Notes: generated by a model from the sequence alone, not told the origin. Positions 42,741 to 52,806 are shown, counted from the stretch's first letter. The stretch is 64,000 nt of DNA from Rhodobacter sp. (GCA_027484145.1 JAIXUH010000026.1:434001-498000), one strand, 5' to 3'. Translations and numbers: made by a program.

Positions 42741-44105
42741 ATGGCGGCACTGGCACCTTCCACACCGACGGCAAAATTTGTCGAGGGCAACCTGTTCCGG
42801 CATGTTGCCGTGATGTCGCTGACGGCATCGGTCGGACTGATGGCCATATTCGTCGTCGATCTTGTGAATATCCTTTATATTTCGTGGCTTGATGACCACG
42901 TGCTGACGGCTGCCGTGGGCTATGCCGGGGCGGTCCTATTCTTTACCACATCGTTCGGGATCGGGGTGTCGATCGCGGTGTCGGCGCTGGTGGCGCGCGC
43001 GCTGGGCGCGCGGGACGCTGATCTGGCGCGAGAGCGGGCAACGACCGGGGTTCTGATCGCCATTGGGGTGGGCGTGTTGTTTTCGGGGCTGGTCTGGCTG
43101 GGGCTGCGACCTGTTGTTGCGCTGCTGGGGGCCGAAGGGGCCGTGGCCGAGGCGACGGTGCATTTTCTGTCGATCAGCCTGTTGGGCCAACCTTTCCTGA
43201 TGATTGGCATGACAGGGGCGGCCATTCTGCGCTCGCACGGCGACGCGCGGCGGGCGATGATGGTGACGGTCTGGGGGGCGGTTGTGCTGGCCATTGCCGA
43301 CCCGATCCTGATCTTTGGGGCGGGCTGGGGGCTGACCGGGGCCGCGATTGCGGGAATACTCTCGCGCCTTGCCATTGCAGTGATGGCGATCCTGCCGATC
43401 TTGTCGCGCCACGGCGGTTTTGCCCCGGTGTCGGCGGTGGGGTTGCAGCGTGATCTTGCGGCCATGGCGGGCATTGCTGGACCTGCTGTGCTGACGCAGA
43501 TTGCCACCCCGGTGGGCCAAGCCATCGTGACGCGGCTGATTGCCCCCTTTGGCGAGGCGGCCGTGGCGGGCCTTGCCATCACAGGGCGGCTGACCCCCGT
43601 GGCGCTGGGGATCATCTTTGCGCTGTCGGGGGCCGTGGGGCCGATCATCGGCCAGAACGCAGGTGCGGGGCGGATGGACCGGGTGCGCCGCACCTTTCTG
43701 GATGCGATCCTGTTCATGGGGCTGGTTGTGGCAACGGTCACGCTGATTCTGTTTGTGGGGCGGGCGCCCTTGGCCGATTTGTTCCGCGCCGAAGGGATGA
43801 CCCGCGATCTGGTCTATCTGTTCTGTGGCCCGCTGAGCCTGCTGTTCTTTTTCAACGGGTTGCTGTTTGTGTCCAACGCGGTGTGCAACAACCTGAACCG
43901 GCCGTTTCAGTCCACTGTACTGAACTGGGGCCGCCATACGCTGGGCACCGTGCCATTTGCGATCTGGTTCGGGCAGGTCTGGGGCGCCGAGGGTGTGCTG
44001 GTGGGGCAATCTGTGGGCGGCATCATCTTTGGCCTTGTGTCGGTCTGGCTGGCGCTGCGGATCATCGGGCAGGCGAAAGAGACCGCGCCAGAGCGCCGGA
44101 CCTGA
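42741..44105 (+). CDS. MATE-family efflux transporter
   Basis: A 454-residue membrane protein with twelve hydrophobic segments in two MatE halves. The first starts NLFRHVAVMSLTASVGLMAI and holds ISWLDDHVLTAAVGYAGAVL; the second contains ITGRLTPVALGIIFALSGAV and the conserved GPIIGQNAGAGRMDRVRRTF. MATE proteins export cationic drugs or metabolites with Na+ or H+. The ATG at 42741 is preferred; the one at 42726 (MKGKD) lies inside the repeat tail. It sits directly before the glycine riboswitch, without obvious connection. Confidence 0.88.
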   Translation: MAALAPSTPTAKFVEGNLFRHVAVMSLTASVGLMAIFVVDLVNILYISWLDDHVLTAAVGYAGAVLFFTTSFGIGVSIAVSALVARALGARDADLARERATTGVLIAIGVGVLFSGLVWLGLRPVVALLGAEGAVAEATVHFLSISLLGQPFLMIGMTGAAILRSHGDARRAMMVTVWGAVVLAIADPILIFGAGWGLTGAAIAGILSRLAIAVMAILPILSRHGGFAPVSAVGLQRDLAAMAGIAGPAVLTQIATPVGQAIVTRLIAPFGEAAVAGLAITGRLTPVALGIIFALSGAVGPIIGQNAGAGRMDRVRRTFLDAILFMGLVVATVTLILFVGRAPLADLFRAEGMTRDLVYLFCGPLSLLFFFNGLLFVSNAVCNNLNRPFQSTVLNWGRHTLGTVPFAIWFGQVWGAEGVLVGQSVGGIIFGLVSVWLALRIIGQAKETAPERRT

Positions 44106-44207
44106 CGGATTTGCGCGCAGACGCGTGTCGGCGGACCAACATGATGTGTCGGTTTCGTTTTCCCCCTTGCCAGCCCCTGCATGGGCGCGCTAACCAAACA
44201 GGGTCAG

Positions 44208-44392
44208 GTTCGGGAGAATCCGGGGGCCAAAAGCCAACGGTGCCGAAGGAGCAACCGCCCCGGTAAACTCTCAGGCGCAAGGGACCGTCCTGACATCTGG
44301 ACTCTGGAGAGTGGCCCTGACCGGCCCGCCGAAGGGATAATGATCTCAGGCGCCCCAATCGCGGGGCAAGGACAGAGGGGGCATCGCGGGGC
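44208..44392 (+). ncRNA. Tandem glycine riboswitch
   Basis: Two consecutive aptamers. The first runs from GGGAGAATCCG (about 44212), through GCCGAAGGAGCAA and the conserved AAACTCTCAGGC, to GGGACCG (about 44286). The second runs from CTGGAGAGTGGCC through GCCGAAGGGATAATGATCTC and AGGCGCCCC to AGGACAGAGGGGGCATCGC. These blocks are the recognition pattern of the gcvT-class riboswitch, where glycine binding turns on the cleavage system. It is placed 62 bases before gcvT. The stretch between the second aptamer and the start has a CCGG-rich hairpin that could hold the control switch. Confidence 0.92.
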
Positions 44393-44453
44393 AGGGATTG
44401 GTCTGTCCGGACGGTGCCGGTGAATGCCTGCCGGCGGAACGAGGAGGGGCGGT

Positions 44454-45575
44454 TTGACCGACCTGAAACGACTTGGCCTGCACGACCTGCACCTTTCCCT
44501 TGGTGGGAAGATGGTGCCTTTTGCAGGGTATGAAATGCCCGTGCAATATGCGGCGGGCGTGATGAAAGAACACCTCCATACGCGCGCTGCCGCTGGCTTG
44601 TTTGATGTGTCGCATATGGGGCAGGTGATTCTGCGGCCCAAGGGCGATATGGCCAGCCTTTGCGCGGCGTTTGAGGCGATGATGCCCGTGGATGTGGCCG
44701 GACTGGCCCAAGGTCGGCAACGCTATGGCCTTTTCACCAATGAAACCGGCGGCATACTGGATGACCTGATGTTCGCCAACCGGGGTGATCATCTGTTCGT
44801 CGTGGTGAACGCGGCCTGTAAGGAAGCTGACGTGGCGCATATGCAGGCGCATCTGTCGGCTGTGGCCGAGGTGCAGCCGGTCACCGACCGGGCGCTGCTG
44901 GCGTTGCAGGGGCCCTTGGCCGAGGCGGCGCTGTCGGGTCTGGTACCACAGGTTGCTGTGATGCGTTTCATGGATGTGGCCGTTGTTGACACCGTGTTTG
45001 GCGCGCTGTGGATTTCCCGTTCGGGCTATACGGGCGAGGACGGGTTTGAGATTTCGGTGCCTGATGGTGGTGCGCTTGGTTTGGCGCAGGCGCTTTTGGC
45101 GCGCGATGGGGTGATGCCCATCGGTCTTGGCGCGCGGGACAGCCTGCGTCTGGAGGCCGGGCTTTGTCTTTATGGCCATGACATCGATACTGGCACCAGC
45201 CCGGTTGAGGCGGGGCTGAACTGGGCCATTCAGAAAGTGCGCCGCACGGGTGGCGCGCGCGCGGGTAGCTTTCCGGGCGACGCCCGCATTCTGGCCGAAC
45301 TGGCCGATGGGCCGGAACGCCAGCGGGTGGCCTTGCGCCCCGATGGCCGCGCGCCGATGCGCGAAGGCACCGCGATCTTTGCCCCGGACGGCACGCCGGT
45401 GGGCAGCGTTACCTCGGGCGGGTTTGGCCCCAGTGTCGAGGCGCCGATTGCCATGGGCTATGTTGCCACCGCCTATGCGACACCCGGCACGCCGCTCGAA
45501 GCCGAAGTGCGGGGCAAACGCCTGCCCCTGACCGTTTCCACCCTTCCTTTCCATCCCACCACCTACAAGCGTTGA
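44454..45575 (+). CDS. gcvT: Aminomethyltransferase, T protein of the glycine cleavage system
   Basis: A 373-residue tetrahydrofolate-dependent enzyme that releases ammonia from the aminomethyl-lipoyl H protein. It has MVPFAGYEMPVQYAAGVMKE, FDVSHMGQVILRPKGDMASL, the folate-binding RYGLFTNETGGILDDLMFAN and ISRSGYTGEDGFEISVPDG. The TTG at 44454 is chosen over ATG 44424 because GAGGAGGGG lies eight bases upstream of it and the family starts TDLKRLGLHDLHLSLGGKM. It follows the glycine riboswitch and leads the gcvT-gcvH-gcvP operon. Confidence 0.94.
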   Translation: MTDLKRLGLHDLHLSLGGKMVPFAGYEMPVQYAAGVMKEHLHTRAAAGLFDVSHMGQVILRPKGDMASLCAAFEAMMPVDVAGLAQGRQRYGLFTNETGGILDDLMFANRGDHLFVVVNAACKEADVAHMQAHLSAVAEVQPVTDRALLALQGPLAEAALSGLVPQVAVMRFMDVAVVDTVFGALWISRSGYTGEDGFEISVPDGGALGLAQALLARDGVMPIGLGARDSLRLEAGLCLYGHDIDTGTSPVEAGLNWAIQKVRRTGGARAGSFPGDARILAELADGPERQRVALRPDGRAPMREGTAIFAPDGTPVGSVTSGGFGPSVEAPIAMGYVATAYATPGTPLEAEVRGKRLPLTVSTLPFHPTTYKR

Positions 45576-45583
45576 GGCTGACG

Positions 45584-45943
45584 ATGAAATATACACAGGA
45601 CCACGAATGGCTGCGGGTCGAAGGCGATCTGGTCGTCGTCGGCATCACGGAACACGCGGCAACCCAGTTGGGGGATGTTGTGTTCGTTGAACTGCCCGAG
45701 GTTGAAACGATGGTCTCGACCGGCGACGAGATCGTGGTGATCGAAAGCGTCAAGGCGGCATCGGACATTCTGGCGCCGCTTGAGGGCGAGATTGTCGAAG
45801 TGAACCAGAAGCTTGTCGATAATCCGGGCCTTGTGAACGAAGACCCGACCGGTGCGGCATGGTTCTTCAAGATGCGGATCGATGATCTGGCGGCCTTGGA
45901 TGAATACATGGACGAGGACGAATACGCCGACCTGATCGGCTGA
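45584..45943 (+). CDS. gcvH: Lipoyl carrier H protein of the glycine cleavage system
   Basis: A 119-residue protein that shuttles the methylamine group. The lipoyl lysine is K57 in VVIESVKAASDILAPL; the N-terminus MKYTQDHEWLRVEGD and the C-terminal GAAWFFKMRIDDLAALDEYM are standard. It starts 8 bases after gcvT. An upstream in-frame TTG is dismissed because the family begins at MKYT. Confidence 0.96.
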   Translation: MKYTQDHEWLRVEGDLVVVGITEHAATQLGDVVFVELPEVETMVSTGDEIVVIESVKAASDILAPLEGEIVEVNQKLVDNPGLVNEDPTGAAWFFKMRIDDLAALDEYMDEDEYADLIG

Positions 45944-46055
45944 TGCCCTGATCTTGTGACGCGGCAAGCGGCCGAAGGGCCTTTGCAGCCAGTTTCGAAA
46001 GACATTCGTCGGGCGCTAAAGTGCCCGCCCCATTCTCATGTCCAGAAGGTGCGCG

Positions 46056-48896
46056 ATGACCTACACGCCCGTTTCCTATAACCCCTACGACTTTGCCAAC
46101 CGCCGTCACATCGGGCCGTCGCCTGCTGAAATGGATGCGATGCTGCAGGCGGTCGGTGTCAATACGCTGGAGGCCCTGATCAGCCAGACGGTGCCGCAAT
46201 CGATCCGGCAAACCAAGCCGCTGACTTGGGCGCCCTTGGCCGAGCATGAGTTGCTGGACCGCATGCGCGCGGTGGCCGCCAAGAACCGCGTGATGACCAG
46301 CCTGATCGGGCAGGGCTATTTCGGCACGGTGACCCCGCCCGCCATTCAGCGCAACATTCTGGAAAACCCGGCGTGGTATACGGCCTATACCCCCTATCAG
46401 CCGGAAATTGCCCAAGGCCGGCTTGAGGCACTGTTGAACTATCAAACTATGGTGGCCGACCTGACGGGTCTGCCGGTCGCCAATGCATCGCTGCTGGACG
46501 AGGCGACAGCAGCAGCCGAGGCGATGACGATGGCCGAGCGCAGCGCCAAGTCAAAGGCGCGCGGCTTTTTCGTGGACCGCAACTGCCACCCGCAGACGAT
46601 TGGTGTGATCCGCACCCGTGCGCTGCCCCTTGGCATCGAGGTGATCATCGGCGATCCGGCGCAGATCGACGCGGACAAGGTGTTCGGCGCGATCTTCCAG
46701 TATCCCGGCACCTATGGCCATGTGACGGACTTCACCACCGAAATTGCCAAGGTGCATGCCGCAAAAGGCATCGCCATCGTGGCAACGGACCTGCTGGCCC
46801 TGACCATTCTGAAAGAACCGGGCGCGATGGGGGCCGATATTGCCGTAGGGTCATCGCAGCGCTTTGGCGTGCCGATGGGCTATGGCGGGCCGCACGCCGC
46901 CTTCATGTCGTGCCGCGATGACCTGAAGCGCGCGATGCCGGGGCGGATTGTCGGCGTGTCCATCGACTCGCACGGGAACAAGGCCTATCGGCTCTCGCTG
47001 CAAACCCGCGAACAGCATATCCGCCGCGAAAAGGCCACCAGCAACGTTTGCACGGCACAGGCCCTGCTGGCGGTGATGGCCAGCATGTATGCGGTGTTCC
47101 ATGGCCCCATGGGCCTGCGCGCCATTGCCGAGCGGGTGCATTTCCAGACCAACCGGCTGGCCCGCGCGCTCAAGGCGGCTGGGGCAAAAGTGTCGCCCAA
47201 GGCGTTTTTCGACACGATCACGGTTGAGGTGGGCGTGGGGCAGGCGGGCATTCTGGCCGCTGCGCGACATGAGGGGCTGAACTTCCGCAAGATCGGCAAT
47301 GACCGCGTCGGCATCAGTCTGGATGAGACGACGGATGAGCGCGTTTTGGTGCGGGTGTTGCGCGCTTTCGGAATTGATGGCCTTCCGCCGCATCGCGCCA
47401 ACCTTGGTTTTCCTGAAGCGATGGTGCGCGAAACGCCTTATCTGACCCATCCCGTGTTCCATATGAACCGCGCGGAATCCGAGATGATGCGCTACATGCG
47501 CCGTCTGTCGGACCGTGACCTTGCGCTGGACCGTGCGATGATTCCGCTGGGGTCTTGCACCATGAAGCTGAACGCAGCGGCCGAGATGATGCCGATCACC
47601 TGGCCCGAGTTTGGCAGCCTGCACCCCTTTGCGCCCGCCGATCAGGCCAAGGGCTATGCCGAGGCCATCACCGACCTGATGGAAAAGCTGTGCGAGATCA
47701 CGGGCTATGACGCCTTTTCGATGCAGCCCAATAGTGGCGCGCAGGGCGAATATGCGGGGCTGTTGACCATTCAGGCCTATCACCGCGCGCGGGGCGATCA
47801 CCACCGCACCATCTGTCTGATCCCGGTATCGGCGCATGGCACCAACCCGGCCTCGGCCCAGATGGTTGGCATGCAGGTGGTGGTGGTCAAGTCGGCGCCG
47901 AATGGTGACGTGGACCTTGATGATTTCCGCGAGAAGGCCGCACAGGCGGGTGACAAGCTGGCCGCCTGCATGATCACCTATCCGTCGACCCATGGCGTGT
48001 TCGAAGAAACCGTGCGCGAGATCTGCAAAATCACGCATGACCATGGCGGGCAGGTCTATCTGGACGGGGCCAACATGAACGCGCTGGTCGGGCTGGTGAA
48101 ACCGGGCGAGATCGGGTCCGATGGCAGCCACCTGAACCTGCACAAGACCTTTGCTATTCCGCATGGCGGCGGTGGTCCGGGCATGGGGCCAATCGGCGTC
48201 AAGGCGCATCTGGCCCCCTATCTGCCCGGCCATTCGGAAACAGGCGGGGCCGAAGGGCCGGTGTCGGCGGCCCCCTATGGTAGCGCCTCGATCCTGCTGA
48301 TCTCATGGGCCTATTGCCTGATGATGGGGGGCGAAGGGCTGACGCAGGCCACCCGCGTGGCGATTCTGAACGCCAATTACATCGCGGCGCGCTTGGCGGG
48401 GGCCTATCCGATCCTGTTCATGGGCAACAAGGGCCGCGTGGCGCATGAATGCATTCTGGACACCCGCCCCTTTGCCGAGGTGGGCGTGACCGTCGATGAC
48501 ATTGCCAAGCGGCTGATCGACAATGGTTTCCACGCCCCCACCATGAGTTGGCCCGTGTCTGGCACCCTGATGGTGGAACCCACCGAATCGGAAACCAAGG
48601 CCGAGATTGACCGCTTTATCACCGCCATGCTGGCCATCAGGGCAGAGATTGCGGCGGTTGAGCGGGGCGAAATCAGCGCCGAGGCCAGCCCCTTGCGCCA
48701 TGCGCCGCATACGGTGAACGATCTGGTCGCCGACTGGGACCGCGCCTATACCCGCGAACAGGGATGCTTCCCGCCGGGGTCCTTCCGGGTGGACAAGTAT
48801 TGGCCCCCCATCGGGCGCGTTGACAATGTGTATGGCGACCGCAATCTGGTGTGCACCTGCCCGCCCGTTGAATCCTACGCGCAGGCAGCGGAATAA
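46056..48896 (+). CDS. gcvP: Glycine dehydrogenase (decarboxylating), P protein
   Basis: A 946-residue PLP enzyme in the single-chain form. It opens [18 protein letters not shown], has an N-terminal half with [20 protein letters not shown] and a C-terminal half with [20 protein letters not shown]. The PLP lysine is in [20 protein letters not shown]. It decarboxylates glycine and loads the H protein. ATG 46056 is chosen because AGAAGG lies seven bases upstream; 46038 has no SD. A 113-base gap separates it from gcvH. With the hydroxypyruvate and glyoxylate reductases in this window it fits a role in serine-glycine and glyoxylate turnover. Confidence 0.97.
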   Translation: MTYTPVSYNPYDFANRRHIGPSPAEMDAMLQAVGVNTLEALISQTVPQSIRQTKPLTWAPLAEHELLDRMRAVAAKNRVMTSLIGQGYFGTVTPPAIQRNILENPAWYTAYTPYQPEIAQGRLEALLNYQTMVADLTGLPVANASLLDEATAAAEAMTMAERSAKSKARGFFVDRNCHPQTIGVIRTRALPLGIEVIIGDPAQIDADKVFGAIFQYPGTYGHVTDFTTEIAKVHAAKGIAIVATDLLALTILKEPGAMGADIAVGSSQRFGVPMGYGGPHAAFMSCRDDLKRAMPGRIVGVSIDSHGNKAYRLSLQTREQHIRREKATSNVCTAQALLAVMASMYAVFHGPMGLRAIAERVHFQTNRLARALKAAGAKVSPKAFFDTITVEVGVGQAGILAAARHEGLNFRKIGNDRVGISLDETTDERVLVRVLRAFGIDGLPPHRANLGFPEAMVRETPYLTHPVFHMNRAESEMMRYMRRLSDRDLALDRAMIPLGSCTMKLNAAAEMMPITWPEFGSLHPFAPADQAKGYAEAITDLMEKLCEITGYDAFSMQPNSGAQGEYAGLLTIQAYHRARGDHHRTICLIPVSAHGTNPASAQMVGMQVVVVKSAPNGDVDLDDFREKAAQAGDKLAACMITYPSTHGVFEETVREICKITHDHGGQVYLDGANMNALVGLVKPGEIGSDGSHLNLHKTFAIPHGGGGPGMGPIGVKAHLAPYLPGHSETGGAEGPVSAAPYGSASILLISWAYCLMMGGEGLTQATRVAILNANYIAARLAGAYPILFMGNKGRVAHECILDTRPFAEVGVTVDDIAKRLIDNGFHAPTMSWPVSGTLMVEPTESETKAEIDRFITAMLAIRAEIAAVERGEISAEASPLRHAPHTVNDLVADWDRAYTREQGCFPPGSFRVDKYWPPIGRVDNVYGDRNLVCTCPPVESYAQAAE

Positions 48897-48908
48897 ATTC
48901 GGTTTTGC

Positions 48909-48926
48909 GCAGATCACTTGATCTGC
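48909..48926. other. Seven-base inverted repeat after gcvP
   Basis: GCAGATC-actt-GATCTGC, a perfect stem with a four-base loop, 12 bases past the gcvP stop. It could end the gcv transcript weakly or be a binding site for the DUF3775 gene. There is no T-run after it. Confidence 0.35.
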
Positions 48927-48991
48927 AACAAATGCCATGCCGCAGAAACATGCTTTCCTTTCCCGACGGACACTTCGGGAAAGGACACCCA

Positions 48992-49309
48992 ATGGTAGAT
49001 ATCGCCCCCTCAAAGATCGTGCAGGTCATCTTTCTGCACCGGGAAGGGCCTTTGGCCGAAGACGAGTTGCGCGGCTTTATTAATGATCTGAACGTCGACG
49101 AGAAGGCCGAACTGACTGCCTTGGCTTGGGTCGGGCGCGGAACCTTTGATGCCGAAGATTTTGACGAGGCGATTGCCACCGCCATTGCCGAGGCCACCGT
49201 TCCCACGTCGGATTATCTGATCGGCATGCCCCATCTGGCGGAAAACCTTGAAGCCGGGATGGAGGCGATGGGCCTAGATGTCACAGAAGCCGAAGAAGAT
49301 TTGCTGTGA
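48992..49309 (+). CDS. DUF3775 protein
   Basis: A 105-residue acidic cytoplasmic protein starting MVDIAPSKIVQVIFLHREGP, with ELRGFINDLNVDEKAELTAL and ALAWVGRGTFDAEDFDEAIA, then PTSDYLIGMPHLAENLEAGM. This matches DUF3775, a small alphaproteobacterial family with no known function; the gene often lies near metabolic genes. The start at 48992 has GGGAAAGGA eight bases upstream. No motif suggesting catalysis is visible. Confidence 0.8.
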   Translation: MVDIAPSKIVQVIFLHREGPLAEDELRGFINDLNVDEKAELTALAWVGRGTFDAEDFDEAIATAIAEATVPTSDYLIGMPHLAENLEAGMEAMGLDVTEAEEDLL

Positions 49310-49336
49310 CCCTTGCCTCCGGTCGCATGAACCATA

Positions 49337-49352
49337 CATATTCGTAAATATG
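49337..49352. promoter_or_regulatory. AT-rich palindrome before trxC
   Basis: CATATT-cgta-AATATG is a perfect 16-base palindrome in an otherwise GC-rich region, ending 14 bases before the trxC ATG. It is a likely operator; the protein is unknown. Confidence 0.4.
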
Positions 49353-49366
49353 AATTTAGGTGACCC

Positions 49367-49828
49367 ATGACTGAAACCGTCAAACTGACGTGCACCACCT
49401 GCGGGCAGGCCAACCGCGTTCCAAGGTCTCGGCTGGCGGATCACCCCAAGTGTGGCAATTGTGGCGATGCGCTGGTAACCGGGCAGGTGATCGAATTCGA
49501 CACTGCCACGCATGACAAGGCCACGCGATATGATGAGCTGCCGGTCCTTGTGAATTACTGGGCGCCGTGGTGCGGCCCGTGCCGGATCATGGCACCTGAA
49601 TTTGCCAAGGCCGCAAAACAGCTTACCCCCTTGGTGCGCTGCGGCAAGCTGAACACCGAAGACCACCCCGAGATTTCGGCCCGCGCCGGCATTCGTGGCA
49701 TTCCGGCGCTGATCTTGTATCAGCGCGGTCATGAGGTTGCCCGCCTGTCAGGTGCCAGACCCGCGGCCGAGATCGAGTCCTTTGTCAGGGCAAACCTTTC
49801 CGCCCCGAAAGAGGCGCGCTTTGGCTGA
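49367..49828 (+). CDS. trxC: Thioredoxin 2
   Basis: A 153-residue thioredoxin with the zinc-binding extension that defines TrxC: C9 and C12 in TCTTCGQ, and C29 and C32 in KCGNCG. The thioredoxin fold follows, with the active site NYWAPWCGPCRIMAP (C69 and C72) and the cis-Pro loop GIRGIPALILYQRG. TrxC reduces protein disulfides and is usually induced under oxidative stress. An AT-rich palindrome just upstream may mediate regulation. Confidence 0.95.
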   Translation: MTETVKLTCTTCGQANRVPRSRLADHPKCGNCGDALVTGQVIEFDTATHDKATRYDELPVLVNYWAPWCGPCRIMAPEFAKAAKQLTPLVRCGKLNTEDHPEISARAGIRGIPALILYQRGHEVARLSGARPAAEIESFVRANLSAPKEARFG

Positions 49829-50071
49829 ACTGCGGCCCGTCCTGCGCTAGGGTCCGCACATCAGCAACTCGTTTGGGCAAGGGCGTTCGCCCGGTGCTGC
49901 AATTGGTGGCATGCCCCGTCCGGATGCCGTTTCGGCCCGCAATCGAACGGGCCATGTCATGACCACGTCGTACAGTTGTTGCCCTTTCGGCCTTGCAGGT
50001 CCGGGACCGCACGGGCACAAAGTATATGAAACAGGCCCTTTTCACGGCGTTGGTTACAATCGGAGAGATTC

Positions 50072-51058
50072 ATGTCTGATCACGTTTTGGTCACAGGGGG
50101 GGCAGGTTACATTGGCTCGCATGCCTGCAAGGCGCTGTCCCAAGCCGGTTTTGTTCCGGTGGCCTTTGACAATCTGACCACGGGGTGGGCTGACGCCGTG
50201 CGCTTTGGTCCACTTGCCAAAGGTGATCTATTGGACCGCGCTTCGATTGATGCGGCGATTGCCCAGTATCGGCCCGTTGCGATCATGCATTTTGCGGCAC
50301 TTTCGTTGGTCGGCGAGTCGATGAAGAACCCCGGCCTATACTGGCGCACGAACGTGACAGGGGCGCTGAACCTGATCGAGGCATCGGTCGCGGCGGGCAT
50401 AAAGTCGTTCGTCTTTTCATCGACCTGCGCCACTTACGGTGATCAGGATGGTGTGCAACTGGATGAAAGCACACCGCAATACCCCATCAATGCCTATGGC
50501 GGGTCAAAGCGTGCCATCGAGGACATGCTGCGCGATTTCGGCGCAAGTGACGGTCTGAAATCGGTGATCTTTCGCTATTTCAACGTGGCGGGCGCTGACC
50601 CCGAGGGCGAGATTGGCGAACAGCACCGCCCCGAGACACACCTTATTCCGCTGATGCTGGATGCCATCGAAGGCAAACGCCCGGCCCTTACGGTCTTCGG
50701 GTCTGACTATGCCACGCCGGATGGCACCTGCATCCGCGATTATGTGCATGTGATGGATCTGGTGGATGCCCATGTGCTGGGGTTGCGCTGGCTGCTGGAG
50801 GGCAAACCGTCGCGGGTGTTTAACCTTGGCACCGGGTCGGGCTTTTCGGTGCGCGAAGTCATCCGATGGGCCGGGCAGGTGACCAACCGCGAAGTGCCGA
50901 TTGTCGAAGGGCCGCGCCGGCCCGGGGATGCGGTGGCCTTGGTGTCGGGATCATCGCGCGCGATCGAGGAACTGGGCTGGAACCCGACCCGATCCAACAT
51001 GCGCGACATGATCCTTGATGCGTGGCGCTGGGCCAGCAAGCCAGAATATCAGGGCTGA
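50072..51058 (+). CDS. galE: UDP-glucose 4-epimerase
   Basis: A 328-residue extended SDR. It has the NAD motif TGGAGYIGSHACKALSQAG, the Ser of SSTCATYGDQDG, the YxxxK in INAYGGSKRAIEDML, and FRYFNVAGADPEGEIGEQHR, which is specific for GalE. It interconverts UDP-glucose and UDP-galactose for surface sugars. GAGAGATTC lies before the ATG. It is convergent with rfbA and flanks the polysaccharide operon. The 243 bases before it (49829-50071) hold no gene. Confidence 0.93.
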   Translation: MSDHVLVTGGAGYIGSHACKALSQAGFVPVAFDNLTTGWADAVRFGPLAKGDLLDRASIDAAIAQYRPVAIMHFAALSLVGESMKNPGLYWRTNVTGALNLIEASVAAGIKSFVFSSTCATYGDQDGVQLDESTPQYPINAYGGSKRAIEDMLRDFGASDGLKSVIFRYFNVAGADPEGEIGEQHRPETHLIPLMLDAIEGKRPALTVFGSDYATPDGTCIRDYVHVMDLVDAHVLGLRWLLEGKPSRVFNLGTGSGFSVREVIRWAGQVTNREVPIVEGPRRPGDAVALVSGSSRAIEELGWNPTRSNMRDMILDAWRWASKPEYQG

Positions 51059-51070
51059 CGACCACAGGGC

Positions 51071-51952
51071 TCAGCGGCTGCTTTCCTGAACGATGGCCAT
51101 CAGATAGCGGCCGTAATCGTTCTTCTTGAAGGTTGCCGCGCGGGCCTCTAGCTGCTCACGCGTGATGAACCCTTTGCGATAGGCGATTTCGTCCGGGCTG
51201 CCGACCAAAAGGCCTTGGCGGCCCTGCAGGGTGCGGACAAAATTGCCCGCCTCCAGCAGACTATCATGGGTGCCGGTGTCAAGCCACGCAAAGCCGCGGC
51301 CCATCAACTCCACCATCAGGCTGTCTTGGGCCAGATACATCTCCAGCAGATCGGTTATCTCTAGCTCGCCGCGTGCAGATGGCTTGACCTGTGCCGCCAT
51401 GTCGGGCGCGTGCCCGTCAAGGAAGTAAAGGCCCGTGACGGCATAGTTGGATTTCGGCACTTCGGGTTTTTCGACGATATCGACCGCGCAGCCCGTATCA
51501 TCAAAGCTGACAACGCCATAGCGCTCTGGGTCGGCCACCCGGTAGCCGAACACGGTTCCGCCTGTGGTGCGGGCCCCGGCCGCGGCCAGCATTTCCGGCA
51601 GGCCATGGCCGAAAAAGATGTTGTCGCCCAGAACCATGGCCGAAGGCGCACCGTCCAGAAAGTCGCGCGCAAGAAGATAGGCTTGCGCCAGCCCATCAGG
51701 CGATGGCTGCACGATATAGGTCAGCGACAACCCCCACTGCGACCCGTCCCCCAAAAGCCGCTGAAACTGCGGCTGATCGTCGGGTGTGGTGATGATCGCG
51801 ATGTCACGCATGCCACCCAGCATCAGCACCGACAAAGGATAATAGATCATCGGCTTGTCGTAGATCGGCAGCAGTTGCTTCGAGACGCCCATGGTGATGG
51901 GCCACAGACGCGTGCCGGACCCGCCGGCGAGGATGATGCCCTTGCGGTTCAT
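51071..51952 (-). CDS. rfbA: Glucose-1-phosphate thymidylyltransferase
   Basis: A 293-residue nucleotidyltransferase, the first step to dTDP-L-rhamnose. It starts MNRKGIILAGGSGTRLWPIT, with GVSKQLLPIYDKPMIYYPLS containing the catalytic Lys, DGLAQAYLLARDFLDGAPSA, and the EITDLLEMYLAQDSLMVELM near the C-terminus. It overlaps rfbD by four bases (ATGA). The gene order on the minus strand is rfbC, rfbB, rfbD, rfbA. Confidence 0.95.
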   Translation of the reverse strand: MNRKGIILAGGSGTRLWPITMGVSKQLLPIYDKPMIYYPLSVLMLGGMRDIAIITTPDDQPQFQRLLGDGSQWGLSLTYIVQPSPDGLAQAYLLARDFLDGAPSAMVLGDNIFFGHGLPEMLAAAGARTTGGTVFGYRVADPERYGVVSFDDTGCAVDIVEKPEVPKSNYAVTGLYFLDGHAPDMAAQVKPSARGELEITDLLEMYLAQDSLMVELMGRGFAWLDTGTHDSLLEAGNFVRTLQGRQGLLVGSPDEIAYRKGFITREQLEARAATFKKNDYGRYLMAIVQESSR

Positions 51953-52806
51953 GGCTTGGTCCTTAACTCTGCGATGATTGTCTGGGTGGCGCTGCGCCAG
52001 TCAGGGCGGGTCAGGCCAAAGGCCCGCTCCAGCGATGCGCAGTCCATCCGCGAATTTGCCGGTCGGCGGGCGGGTGTGGGATAGGCCGAGGTCGGAATAT
52101 CCTCGATCCGGCAGGGCAGGCCCGCCGTTGCCATGATCTCGCGGGCGAAATCGGCCCAGCTTGTGTCGGGCGCGCCCGAGAAGTGATAGGTGCCGCCAAG
52201 GTCGGGTGCAACTTGCAACCGTGCCGCGATGACGACACAGGCCTGCGCAATGGCCCGCGCCGGTGTTGGTCCGCCGACCTGATCGGCCACCACGGTCAGC
52301 TTTTCACGCTCGGCACCAAGGCGCAGCATCGTTTTGACGAAGTTGTTGCCATGGGCCGACACTACCCATGAGGTCCGCAAGATGACATGCGCACAGCCTG
52401 CAGCCCGGATCGCCACTTCTCCGGCCAGTTTGCTGCGGCCATAGGCACCCAAAGGGCCAACAGGATCATCCGGGTGCCACGGTGCCGTGCCACTGCCATT
52501 GAACACATAGTCGGTCGAGATGTGCACCAGCGGAATCCCAAGGGCCGCGCAGGCCCGCGCTATCGCGCCCGGTGCATCGGCATTGACGACGGTGGCGGCG
52601 GCCTCTTCGCTCTCGGCCTTGTCAACGGCCGTCCATGCGGCGGCATTGATCACCGCAGCGGGTTTGGTCGCATGAATGGCCTGTGCGCAGGCGGTGGGGT
52701 TGGTCAGATCGGCCTGCTCTCGGCCAAGGAACGTGGCATCCGGTACGCAGGCTGAAAGCTCGGTCGCAACCTGCCCGGACCGCCCAAAGATCAAAAGTCC
52801 GGTCAT
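51949..52806 (-). CDS. rfbD: dTDP-4-dehydrorhamnose reductase
   Basis: A 285-residue SDR that makes the last step to dTDP-L-rhamnose. The NADPH motif is LLIFGRSGQVATELSACV, the catalytic YxxxK lies in LGAYGRSKLAGEVAIRAA, and VHISTDYVFNGSGTAPWH, ILRTSWVVSAHGNNFVKTML and the late GTYHFSGAPDTSWADFAREI are typical of RfbD. The start is 64 bases after the rfbB stop. Longer upstream versions run through rfbB and are rejected. Confidence 0.94.
   Translation of the reverse strand: MTGLLIFGRSGQVATELSACVPDATFLGREQADLTNPTACAQAIHATKPAAVINAAAWTAVDKAESEEAAATVVNADAPGAIARACAALGIPLVHISTDYVFNGSGTAPWHPDDPVGPLGAYGRSKLAGEVAIRAAGCAHVILRTSWVVSAHGNNFVKTMLRLGAEREKLTVVADQVGGPTPARAIAQACVVIAARLQVAPDLGGTYHFSGAPDTSWADFAREIMATAGLPCRIEDIPTSAYPTPARRPANSRMDCASLERAFGLTRPDWRSATQTIIAELRTKP

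Noticed and set aside
46851-48233. A 460-codon minus-strand frame opposite gcvP
   Set aside because: Entirely within gcvP and without recognisable motifs.
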